Of a stretch of DNA of 42,198 nucleotides, positions 10,481 to 20,800 are shown one piece after another; the first letter of the stretch is position 1; each line of letters begins with the position of its first letter. Source of the DNA: Saccoglossus kowalevskii (taxonomy: Eukaryota; Hemichordata; Enteropneusta; Harrimaniidae); NCBI RefSeq assembly GCF_000003605.2, contig NW_003138323.1:284963-327160 (forward strand), in the 5' to 3' direction. Under the pieces are notes generated by a model that saw only the letters and a program-made list of their open reading frames with translations, was not told the origin of the DNA and did not search any database. The position numbers were made by a program, and so were the translations under genes.

Positions 10481-11502
10481 GCTCCAGGAAATGTGGCATT
10501 TACAATGTTTAGAGATCAAGCTGTGATTCCAAATACATTTCTATGGGGGCATGAATATGTACGCTAGCGATTACACTCGTCTATCCAAAACTTCCATCAT
10601 GCATAAAAATATTAACAGTATCAGTAAGATATACATACTTGTATATGTAGGTGACTCTTTCAATTAAATTGGTTCATGTACCAATATAAGGTATGTTGAA
10701 ATAAATCTAGATTTCAAAAATCATTGATACACATTAAAGTGATTAGAGAAGAAATGTAAGACATCAAGTGCCAAGTTTAACCACAACAGTGTACGTTATT
10801 ATATGTTAGACTCCAAAAATAATACAATTTAGTGCACATAATATTTGTTCTCCTAATTGTTTCAACATTTGATATTTCACTTATTAGAGGTAAGCTACAA
10901 CAAATCATTAAAATTCATGTGTTTCATACTATTGCATACAAACACTATTTCCTGACACTTATAGCTGCAGCAACAATATACAGTTAGTCCATTCTTAGTG
11001 TAACTTTTAGCGTAAATTTTGTAGCTTGTTTTCAGAACCACTAGATATATAAAATTGTGCGAAGTAATCTTTTTCTGAATATGTTGCATATTATAACCTT
11101 GTGCAAATACTACAAAGAATAAGTAGATAATGATGCTAAAAAAAGACAAAACTTTTGGATATAAATCTGAACTGAGTAAAGGTAGACACAAACTGCACAG
11201 TATATGTAGCATATGACGGAAACATCTTGTTACTTAATGCAAAAACTCAAACAGACATTCTTGTGAAACATTTTCTGCTATCATTTTAGGTTTTCATCTA
11301 TGAATAAATTAAAAAGTATGATTTCAGGCAGTACAGGATGGCATGGATTTGCACTATAAACACATTGTTTGATATTGATACAACTGTGTAGTCTTTCGTT
11401 GCAAATTTTGGTGCTGAAAAAAAATGTTGTGTTTTAATCTAAAACAATTTAAACCTGGTGTATACAAAAATACATAATTTAACAAGTCATTGAAAATGAC
11501 AC

Positions 11503-12398
11503 AGTCCCCGTTAAGTTCTCTTTGTCCTCGTCATATTAAAGCGGAGGGGTTGTCACGAGCGTGTCCTTGAAACTTGAGTTCCAAGTGGCGTATACAACAG
11601 ATTGTTTATTTACATCAAAACATGTGTTTCGTGTCATAGTAATATGGCCAAAATAACAACAGCCGTTATTCAGCCATCTTTGATCTGATTATGAAACACA
11701 CTGATATGTATGATGTATGTGCCAAATACGAATGAAAATGGTACATAAATTGTGAAAATATAGTAGTAAGGCCAAAAAGTCAGATGGCTGTCAATCGGCC
11801 ATCCTTGACCAGATTTTGAAACAAATTGTCATGGACATGCATCCTAACATGTATAAAGTACATGTATGTGCCAAATTTGAATGAAAACTGATACCGCATA
11901 AAAAAACAAAAACAAGATGCCTGCTAGTCGACCATCTTTGATCCAATTGCGAAATAAATCGTCATGGACATGTATCCTAACATGTATAATCCATGTACCA
12001 AGTTTGAATGACAACTGACAAAGCATGTCCAAAATACAACATTTTCAAAAAACAAGATGGCTGAGAGTCGGCCATCTTTGATCCAATTGTGAAATAAATA
12101 ATCATGGACATGTATCCTAACATGTATAATCTATGTACCAAGTTTGAATGAAAACTGACAAAGCATGTAAAATACAACATTTTCAAAAACAAGATGGCTG
12201 CCAGTCAGCCATTTTGAATCGAATCGCTAAACCACTGCATGTGCATATGTCCCACATAAAGTACTAGGCACATGCAAAGAATGAACGGAATCGGTCCAAG
12301 GGATTCTGAGATATGACTCCGGACGGACGCACGGACACATGGACGAACGGAGACCAAATTATAAGTCCCCGTTTTCGGACTTCGTCCGAACGGGGACT
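11503..12398. mobile_element. Non-autonomous element with AGTCCCCGTT ends, terminal hairpin and ~140-bp internal repeats
   Basis: The left end is AGTCCCCGTT at 11503. The right end is the inverse, AACGGGGACT, ending at 12398. The last 35 bases (12364-12398) form a hairpin whose arms AGTCCCCGTT(TT)CGGAC and GTCCGAACGGGGACT pair with a TT bulge and a 3-nt loop. The interior is five degenerate units of about 140 bp (starting near 11640, 11768, 11911, 12051 and 12189). Each has a 'caagatggctg-cagtc-gccatc-ttgat' head and a 'ccaagtttgaatgaaaactgac' tail. A family b end (TTAA-AGCGG at 11536) sits near the left. No target-site duplication is evident, and the superfamily is unknown. Confidence 0.75.
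11640..12260. repeat. Five degenerate ~140-bp tandem units inside the AGTCCCCG element
   Basis: The third and fourth units (11911-12050 and 12051-12188) are the most alike, sharing long runs such as CATGGACATGTATCCTAACA. The first and last are more diverged. The open minus-strand frames here follow the repeat and are not genes. Confidence 0.8.
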
Positions 12399-13406
12399 AA
12401 AAAGAATATTGTTTTTGATTTCACTTTTGCGTAATAAGGCTACGAGGGAACGGTGTATATTTTATGATGTTCTCATTTTGTACATTGTGTGGATTAACAT
12501 TAGTAAGACAATAATCCAGAATGCCAATGTAATAATTGTATTCACATATTGCTACTTGTTATGACTTTAGCCATAGGATGTGCAAAAAAGTTTTGTATAT
12601 TGTACAGTCTGTTCAATAAATAGCATGCACAATGTAGTCTTGGTAACAGCTGAGGATTTCCAACTGCATACCTCATGTATACAACTACAAATTGTATTAT
12701 CGCTACTGCTTACAGTTCATGTGAATTTTAATCACAATTAAACCTACATGTACTGTATCTGATTATTTTCTTTCAAAGACTGTAAATCCTTTTTAATTAA
12801 AAAATGCAGATTTTCTTTTTTTTTTGCTTTTTATAAATGAAATTCTGCATTGAGCTTTTTGAAAATTGTCTACAGCTACAATGATAATGCTCTTATAAAA
12901 TGGCTATCTTGACATCAACTAGAGTTACTATTTTGACATTGACAGACATTAACATGAAACTCTCGTCTATTGCAAATCCCATTCTATATAGCTTTGAAAA
13001 TTGATTTAATACCTCTGACATTGACAAACTACCTGACCAACCAGTGTCTAATGTACTATGAACCTCGTTAAGGTCAAGGTGTCATTAGGAAGATTAAATT
13101 AATCCATCTGTTATCTGATTGATTTCGGCAGTCAAACGGCTTTGTGGAAATGAGTCCAACAGAATAAATGAGCCGTGAGTGGTGAAGATGAGGTTCATGA
13201 TCAAATGACCCATCAAAGTTTAATTGATACATCTTCTTTAGAACATCTCAACACCTAAGCTAGGGCTACAATTCATGTTACTTGGAGCAACTGGCACAAC
13301 TTTAAAAACACTAATTTTTGTTTATTGAGTTCAGTATTCAAGATATAAGAAAGCACCTTATGCGTTGGTATACACCTGATACATCTATCTAAAAGAGAAA
13401 CTACAG

Positions 13407-14253
13407 CTTGAATTTGTCACAACACAGAGCCTGAATTCGTCACACCATAGAGCCAGAATTCCCAACAACACAGAGCCTCAATTTGTCACACCATAGAGCC
13501 AGAATTCATCACAACACAGAGCCTCAATTCGTCACACCATAGAGCCAGAATTCATCACAACACAGAGCCTCAATTCGTCACACCATAGAGCCAGAATTCA
13601 TAACAATACAGAGCCTGAATTCGTCACACCATAGAGCCAGAATTCATAACACAGAGCCTCAATTCGTCACACCATAGAGCCAGAATTCATCACAACACAG
13701 AGCCTGAATTCGTCACACCATAGAGCCAGAATTCATCACAACACAGAGCCTGAATTCGTCACACCATAGAGCCAGAATTCATCACAACACAGTGCCTGAA
13801 TTCATCATAACACAGAGCCCCAATTCGTCACAACACAGAGCCTGAATTCATCACACCATAGAGCCAGAATTCGTCACAACACAGAGCCTGAATTCGTCAC
13901 ACCATAGAGCCTGAATTCGTCACACCATAGAGCCAGAATTCATCACAACAAAGAGCCTGAATTCGTCACACCATAGAGCCGAATTCGTCACAACACAGAG
14001 CCTGAATTCGTCACACCATAGAGCCAGAATTCGTCACACCATAGAGCCAGAATTCATCACAACACAGAGCCTGAATTCGTCACACCATAGAGCCAGAATT
14101 CATCACAACACAGAGCCTGAATTCGTCACACCATAGAGCCTGAATTTGTCACAACACAGAGCCTGAATTCGTCACACCATAGAGCCAGAATTCATCACAA
14201 CACAGAGCCTGAATTCATCACAACACAGAGCCTGAATTCATCACAACACAGTG
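13407..14253. repeat. Satellite: 23-bp unit arranged as a 46-bp dimer, about 36 units
   Basis: Two 23-bp variants mostly alternate: GAATTCGTCACACCATAGAG-CCA and GAATTCATCACAACACAGAG-CCT. Together they make a 46-bp higher-order unit. Most units carry an EcoRI site (GAATTC). Several departures from strict alternation (same-type neighbours, a one-base deletion near 13980, short units near 13650) are visible. Not coding: stops occur and 23 is not divisible by 3. Confidence 0.97.
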
Positions 14254-14275
14254 CATTAGTTGTGATGAATTTTAA
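14231..14275. repeat. Inverted copy of the satellite unit at its right edge
   Basis: The final forward GAATTCATCACAAC is followed after about 11 bases by GTTGTGATGAATTTT, its reverse complement apart from the EcoRI base. The array therefore ends in a potential 14-bp stem-loop. Confidence 0.85.
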
Positions 14276-14570
14276 TTGGTGTAAAACAATTACCACTGCT
14301 GTGAGCATGGGATTAGGTGCTCTACAATGTTAAATAATTGATATGCAACACTAACTATCATTCAGCCAATCTGTGTGCTGCATATGTACATGTATATAAC
14401 TGAATTACCAGTCCTGTATTTACAATATTTTAGTTTAACAAAATATTAAACATGGTTAGAATGTACAGTGAAAATGGAGATTACTAGTAACTTGCTATCT
14501 AAAATCTATGTAATATCAAAGCAATCAGACTTGTACACAAAATGTAGTTTTTAACAAGAAGTCGAAAATA

Positions 14571-14790
14571 TCACTTTTTACCAAAAATTACAAAAATATG
14601 CACCCAAATTAAAGATATCATGAAATGAACAAATCCAAGAGGACTACACTTGTATATATGTCTTGTACATGTAGTTTTCAAGAAAAAGCCCAAAAAGTAA
14701 ATAGTTGACACCGACCACGGACATTCACTTATATGATAAGCTCTGTTCGACAAAGTTGACATCAGTGCTAAAAAAGTCATATTATTGATA
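14571..14790. mobile_element. Dispersed element, uninterrupted copy (empty site)
   Basis: It shares ordered blocks with 25640-26080: ATTAAAGATATCAT, AATGAACAAATCCAA, TAGTTTTCAAGAAAAAG, then a G/C-richer GACxxCG tail and TATGAT... with TCGACAAA/TCAACAAA. Unlike that copy it reads straight through CCAAGAG, where the other carries a family a MITE. A third partial relative is near 41065-41130. Unknown class; tails of this kind are common on invertebrate interspersed repeats. Confidence 0.7.
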
Positions 14791-15154
14791 TGAATCCTAA
14801 TATTGTGAAAAAAATTTCAGAAAATTTACAATTTAGTGAGTTACCAATGTGATAATAGTTTTTTATTTTAAAAGGAATTTGATTTTGCTCAAAATGCCTT
14901 GAGCTAGGCTATCAACTTGAAATGTACAGTTATATGGTAATATTCAGTAAGCAATCAGCTCATCACTGGAGAAAATTAGTATTTCTTACAAAGAAAAAAC
15001 ATAGCATAACTATTACAACCTTGTCCATTGAGAATCTGACAACAATAAATAACAAACAAATTAATACAAACTATGATGCAATATCTTTTCCTTGCATGGC
15101 AAAAGTGAGTATAAAATTCCTGAAACAATGCAATATTATATTTACAGTGGTCGC

Positions 15155-15240
15155 GTTTACGCAAAAAGTTGCGTATATTACGCATCAATATCACATTATA
15201 CACAAAAAAATAAACACAGTGCGTACTATGTACGCAAAAA
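15155..15240. other. Cluster of TACGCA/TGCGTA motifs with two small hairpins
   Basis: TACGCAA-AAAG-TTGCGTA (15158-15175) is a perfect 7-bp stem with a 4-nt loop. GCGTAC-TAT-GTACGC (15221-15235) is a perfect 6-bp stem. A further TTACGCAT and TACGA lie between and after. It may be regulatory (near a CpG-richer segment) or a repeat remnant. Confidence 0.5.
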
Positions 15241-15631
15241 TACGACAATTTAATTTACTTTCACTAACCCCCTGATAGCGGTCATTCGCTGATGCCGAAC
15301 TAAACGGGCCATTCCAACACCGATTAACAAACACGCCGAATGTACAAATTCAGTAACACGTGTACGTGGCTAACACGCATTCCACTCTCACAAGGCCACT
15401 GAGAAATTGACAACTTTTTTTTCTCTGCGTCTCTGAACAATAAATTTAAGCCAATTGGAAACACCAAAAATCGCGTCATCCACCCGTCATTTTGACGCGA
15501 TGGCTGATAACCGCGCGCGAATAGAGCACATGGTAGTGACAACATGGAGAAGCCTATTTTTTCATATTTTTCAAGTTCTGTCACCACAAAAAGAGCAAGA
15601 TCAACATTCTCAGCAGATGATCACAAAAACA

Positions 15632-15681
15632 NNNNNNNNNNNNNNNNNNNNNNNNNNNNNNNNNNNNNNNNNNNNNNNNNN
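15632..15681. other. Assembly gap (50 N)
   Basis: Exactly 50 ambiguous bases, a conventional placeholder length, so the true distance is unknown. The expected SNRK 3' exons and ERLIN exon 1 should fall between 8987 and 17643 and are not visible there. Unsequenced DNA here is the simplest place for them. Confidence 0.95.
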
Positions 15682-16469
15682 TAAACAGTGTTAAATTATT
15701 CTTTAAATGCTCAGTTACTTTTCAAAAATAACTAATTTCTTGATTTGAAAAAAAAATCATGCTGTTTTTCCCACCAAATCAAAAGCCAAAATATCGCAAA
15801 CATCGGCAAATCACTTCCGCATTGCGTTCATACATTATTTAAATGAGCTATGGTAATTTGATCACGTTGGCATCATCCAGCATTTTGATTGGTTAATTAA
15901 CGACTTGACCTATCAGGTCAAAAAACGCGTTCCAGGTCAAGTCCTAGACAGGAAGCATGGCAGACATCGAATCGCGCCGAGCGTTTACATGCGACCAGAA
16001 TCATTCGCTTACGATGAAATTAAGTTGAATTTTACTTGCATTTTATTTTTTGTACGTTATTATAACTACTACTGAGTAATAATCGTAACCGTGGAATGCA
16101 GCATGACCGGATTTTGCTACTGTGATCATTGACTACTAAGCGTTGAATTTGTGTTTGTTTTATTTTTCTGTTGATTGTACGGCAAACTGTGAATGTTTTC
16201 TAAAGAATGATAATTTTTGTATAACTTTCTAAACTGTCTGAAAATGGGTCATTTACTCAGTATTTAAAATAAAGGCTACAGTGACTAAGCGTCAGACTGT
16301 AATGTAAAATATTGTCAATAATCTATCACCAGAATGGAGCAAAAACAATGGCTTGTAACACAGTTACCGGTACTAGAACTTGAAGTGCTTGAAATAAGCG
16401 CCATTTGAAACAAAGTTGCTCAAATTTAACCACAAATAAGCGCCACCATGACATGAAAGTGTAACAAAG

Positions 16470-17630
16470 TGGCGCCTAATTGAAGACAAATACGGTAATT
16501 CAGATATTTTAGTATAAAAACAAATGCCTCATTGCAAAAAAAAAGTGCTGCATTTAGACGTGAATAGATTCATAAAACATGCAAGATAACAGAAAATCTT
16601 AGCTGGCTTTTGTCCAAGTATTTTGTACAGGTGTCTGTCAAAAATTAATGATTCACTGAGACAAATATGAACTGCCTCATTGTGTGACTACTGTATTATA
16701 TGAAAAGTAAAAAAAAAAAAACACCCTTTATGAATAGCTATCATGTTGCAAGCTCTGCTTTAAATAGTTAGTTGGTGTCCAGTGGAGGGAGAAGTCAACA
16801 GTACTGTTGCCTCCTGAGAACCTACATCTTCAAACACTGCAATCTTTGTTTGAAGTGAGTTTTTAAACTAGTATTATAAAAACTCTATCATTCTGTTCTA
16901 ATAGCTGAAACATATTCCTGTGAGTTTTCATTTGTCGAATGAACTGTTTGTCAAATACAGAATACATATATTTTAGAACAATTTTCTTTTTAAAATGTGG
17001 ATGAAATGTTTTGCTTTTTATGTATTTTTTATGTATTGTTTTTGATTTGATAACTTTGAACTAAACAGATTTTCTATTAGCTTCAGATCTTGATCAAAGT
17101 TTGGCACCCAGTTCATAGCAGTGCTTATATTGATTTTCTGACATCTTGTTTTCTGTAAAGATTTATTGGTAGGTTTGCAAATGTGTATCAGACTGTGCAA
17201 TCTCTCCATGAGTTGGTTTTGAAACCCAGTAAGGGATTCTGAGATACATTACCAAGGATATTATTACAAGATAAATCATTTGCTTCATTGAACACATACA
17301 ACAATGCATATTTCCACTGAGATCAGTGACCTTTGATGTGTATCACCAGTGATCAGTCAAGTAGAAACAGTCGAAATATTTTATCAGTTTTTCTCAATTT
17401 TTGCATGATATTTTCATACAGGACATCTGTTGTTCAAACTCAGGGAAGACTTTATACTGATGAACAAGGTGACCAAGTTTGATGAAGTTTGGAATAGAAT
17501 TAGTAAAGTTATCATGCACACAATAACAATTATTAACGACGACAACGACGACGACGACAACGCCGAACAAAATCTTTCCCTTTATATACCTTTCCCTTCC
17601 ATCTTTGATGGTACGGGCAAGGTAAAAATG
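16470..17630. repeat. Large direct repeat, copy 1 (partner 29642-30592)
   Basis: It begins at TGGCGCCTAATT and ends near GGTAAA. Long blocks are shared with the partner, for example GTGCTGCATTTAGACGTGAA, CTTAGCTGGCTTTTG, CAACAGTACTGTTGCCTCCT and CCATCTTTGATG. This copy has about 225 extra bases (about 17045-17270). It ends only some 14 bases from the SNRK exon 3 donor. A (GAC)n microsatellite (17536-17565) lies inside. It could be a transposon or a segmental duplication. Confidence 0.85.
17536..17565. repeat. ACG/AAC trinucleotide microsatellite
   Basis: Runs of GACGACAACGACGAC type. The partner copy of the surrounding repeat has an AAC-rich, more decayed tract at the same place (30488-30530), so the microsatellite predates the split of the copies. 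Confidence 0.85.
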
Positions 17631-17643
17631 TGGCTGGACATAC

Positions 17644-17850
17644 TTTAAAATTGAAACTGTATCAGCTATGTTGCCTTCAACCATTTTCTTGATTATATAT
17701 TCACGATCTGCATCAGTGATGTCTTCTCTTTGTATAAAAGGTATATTATTGACAGTCACAGATTCTCCATAATTTACCCATGAATGGTTTTCAATATCGT
17801 CTAAAGTAGCACGCCGACTCGCATCTCGTATAAGCATACTTCGTATAAGA
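17644..17850 (-). CDS. SNRK: SNRK coding exon 3 (kinase end and UBA)
   Basis: 207 nt: T completing Asn (AA|T), 68 codons, then AA of a split codon. The acceptor is GTTTATAG|T and the donor AA|GTATGT. It begins [20 protein letters not shown] (kinase subdomain XI) and ends in the UBA-like [13 protein letters not shown]. The next exon should open with the residues before NRYNHITATYF and is not in the window. Confidence 0.94.
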
Positions 17851-20800
17851 CTATAAACAAATACAAAACAAATAGCAGTCAAAAATTTGCTGGAAGCCCT
17901 AAAAGAAGAAATCAATAGAAGTGCATGGATTGCTGTTTTCCAATTGGCCAATATTCAAATTGCATTTTGTATGCATACAAAATCTTCTATCAGATAGGAT
18001 TACAGTTGAAAATGTCATCTGTCTCTTTGTGCACAAATCTGACCTTTACACGAACAAGTGCACTTCTAGCAAAGGGGACTGTAGTCGAAAATTACATCAG
18101 TCTTTTCGTGCAGCAATTTCACCTTTACAAAAAAATGTCACCTTCTAGCATAGGGGAGAACAGGCAAAATAAACAGGACTCATTTAAGTCTGATTACCTG
18201 CAATGTTCTCGTGAGAGCAGCAAATTATAGATTTAGTATACGAAGAGATGGCTGCATTGCTAAAAGTTTTACTTACTAAAAGCATATATGTAGAGTTACA
18301 GACACAGACCTGTGTGACATCTATTAGAGAAATGTCAGCTTGAATGCTTTGTTATTTATTTATTTAAAACGTTATGCAAGTGTCTAGAGTAAAATAAAAT
18401 GGGGCCTGGAACTATCATTTTACCATTTAATATATATCTACTGAGTGACAGCAAAATGTGAACATACCAGTACTGTAGTCTTAATTGCACTTGTTTTTAA
18501 ATTTTATTCTCCGCGCAAACATTGATAGATTTTAAGCCATCGTAACACAAATTTTTTTGAAAAAAATATCAGTTTGTGAACTGGTACACACCACTACATT
18601 GCGCATGCACGCCGAGGCACAAGAAAAAGGGATGTTATGCTTGCTCAAATGAACCAGTGTCGACAACATTCCATTAATACTCCTTTATATCAAATCTGTA
18701 TAAACCATAACAGAACATGATGCTCTATCTATCCGTGGCTTGAATAAATTAAAACAGAATTTCATCTGATTACGATAATTGCACTGATTCACTGGTATAA
18801 TGTAATTTACATATATACATTATGATTGGTCTACAGCTAGCAGCACATAGGGAATTAATTATTAATATTCAGTAGGAATCCCTAATCTTGTGTAATAGTA
18901 TCAACACCCACTATGCAGGTATATGCTTCTAAAATCTGATTATATTTACAGAAATGTCAGATATCTCTAAATCCAAACAGACTAAATTAAGAGTGAATGA
19001 ATGAATGAATATGCTGCTAACATACTTTTGATGCAAGAATTTACAGAAACGTTACCATTCATTCCCTGTGACTAGGTATTTGAAAAATACTGGGAAAACA
19101 AACTTGAGGTAACTGAACTTGATCTTGTAGTCAAAATGATATGAGACTCATAGCGACGCATACAACGCGTGTAAAATACATTGTTTATTTACATGAAATT
19201 CAAACACGCGCTGCGCGGCGTCCACAGCGGAAACAAGTTTGAATACTTTTTCTTTTTGTTTGCCTATTATTACTGTCACAGGATATAGAAAAACTAACCC
19301 GAAAAATGAATTATTGCAAAACTGAAAAAGACAAAGGTGCAAATTATTCCTGCTTTCCAGCATAAAAAATATGGTCAAAAATATGGTCCAGTGAACAATC
19401 TGTGCAAAAGTGACCATGAATGACTTACTTTTTACATGTATCCGAAAGATAATCTGGTAAAATATATTTACAATCCATAATCATGGTTAGTGTTTCGCTG
19501 TCATTTGCTTCATTGAATGGTGGCGAACCACTTACCAACATGAATAACAATACCCCAAGACTCCAGACATCTGGAATAGAAATAAATACAGTGATATATC
19601 AGTACATGTGGTACGAGTATGTCAAGAATGGAAACTACCGTACATGTTACATAGATGGCTAACATGTCACGCACGTAGCACCACACAGTGGGAGAATAAC
19701 TAGACCACCAGCCTACATCGACTTTGTGTTACCATACATGAGTTTACATGGCTCGTAATTCACATATAGGTCATAGAAGCGATTACTTACGTGTAGATAC
19801 CCTACACCTCAATGCCCTTCAAATATAAATAGCCAAATATTCTTGACACATTTTTAGAAATTTAGACCAGGAAACGAACAGGTGAATAGCTACCGGTACT
19901 GTTCATTTCTGCTTTTTCACTTGAAAATTGAAATGTACATTTCTCTTTCATCAGACTGATGACCTTGTGAAAACGACTTCATGAGTTGCCAAGCAACGCT
20001 TCTCTAATTAAATCTCACCACCCAGAGAATATCATTTTTTTAATGATAGCTAAGCTCATTGCTTGCAATGAAACCTCAAAACACTTCAAAAGAAAAACAA
20101 TCTTTGAGATTGAAACAAAAAAATACCAACAGCGCCCTCAAGGGGTTTGCTGCACTACTCTAGCAGAAATGCTATGCAATGATGTCATCAAGTTAAATGT
20201 TAAATTAATATTATTTTAGTGCTCATTGTTTTTATTCAAAGGTCAATGCTAGCCTATATTTTCAACATCAAGGAGGAACGTAAAATACACATATTAATAA
20301 AATTTACACATAAGATATGATAATCATTTATTCATTATCAGTTTGTAGGTTAATAAACCTCTCTAAGACTCTGAAGATTACTTCAAAATACTTTCTCCGA
20401 AAATAGACTTTTTTTAATAACATCGTGACAATCTACCAGCATCTTAATAATTTGTGATTAAAGCAGTGAAAATGAAAATAATACATGGTACGGTAAAGTC
20501 ACAGTTCTATGTAATATATGCATTTCTTTTTAAATAATATCATTCTGAAACACAAATACATACACATGGATCACCTTTAAAACTGTTTGTGGGATAGTAG
20601 TTAAGTTTAAGTTTCAAAAACAGCCATTATGTTCTCTTCAAATGTAACAGCTGCATTTCGTTATTCAAAAACCTGTGCATACATTCAAGCGATCCTTAAG
20701 ACAGCATAATCTACATTGGAAAATGGAGTTTAACTTTATATAAGTAATTTATAACATCAATAACTCTTGAATGGATTACACAAGACATGTGTTACGCAGA

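Larger units (their letters stand above)
8987..15631. other. Region without recognisable exons between ERLIN exon and assembly gap
   Basis: ERLIN exon 1, which should end in a codon split G|GT after a His-Lys-x-Glu-Glu-type motif, was searched for on the minus strand and not found. It was also not found between the gap and 17643. The region holds a hairpin-forming pentamer repeat (9199-9232), a family a MITE (9557-9770), a lone family c end (10385), the AGTCCCCG element (11503-12398), the 23-bp satellite (13407-14275), the empty-site repeat (14571-14790) and a GCGTA-rich patch (15155-15240). About 15250-15630 is richer in CpG than its surroundings, which would fit a promoter near the gap. Confidence 0.5.
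15682..17643. other. Non-coding: right of gap to SNRK exon 3
   Basis: No SNRK exon with the expected continuation (Asn-His-Ile-Thr-Ala-Thr-Tyr-Phe) was found. About 15800-16010 is CpG-richer and contains a plus-strand ATG at 15958 opening only ~23 codons. 16470-17630 is a duplicated segment (listed separately). Confidence 0.5.

Noticed and set aside
14922-15275. Plus-strand frame of 117 codons
   Set aside because: AT-rich composition, no family likeness, overlapped by a 90-codon minus frame, and it includes the GCGTA hairpin cluster.
15324-15587. Minus-strand frame of 87 codons as ERLIN exon 1
   Set aside because: Lacks the hydrophobic anchor and the His-Lys-x-Glu-Glu-Gly end, and has no donor in the required phase.
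15958-16029. Plus-strand ATG (MADIESRRAFTCDQ...) in a CpG-richer patch right of the gap, as a divergent first exon
   Set aside because: Only about 23 codons, no clear splice donor, and no downstream exon recognised.
17394-17643. Reading SNRK exon 3 through to the end of the open frame (YVQPHFYLAR...)
   Set aside because: A consensus donor GTATGT follows TTA-AA, and the extension is unlike SNRK and derives from the duplicated repeat.
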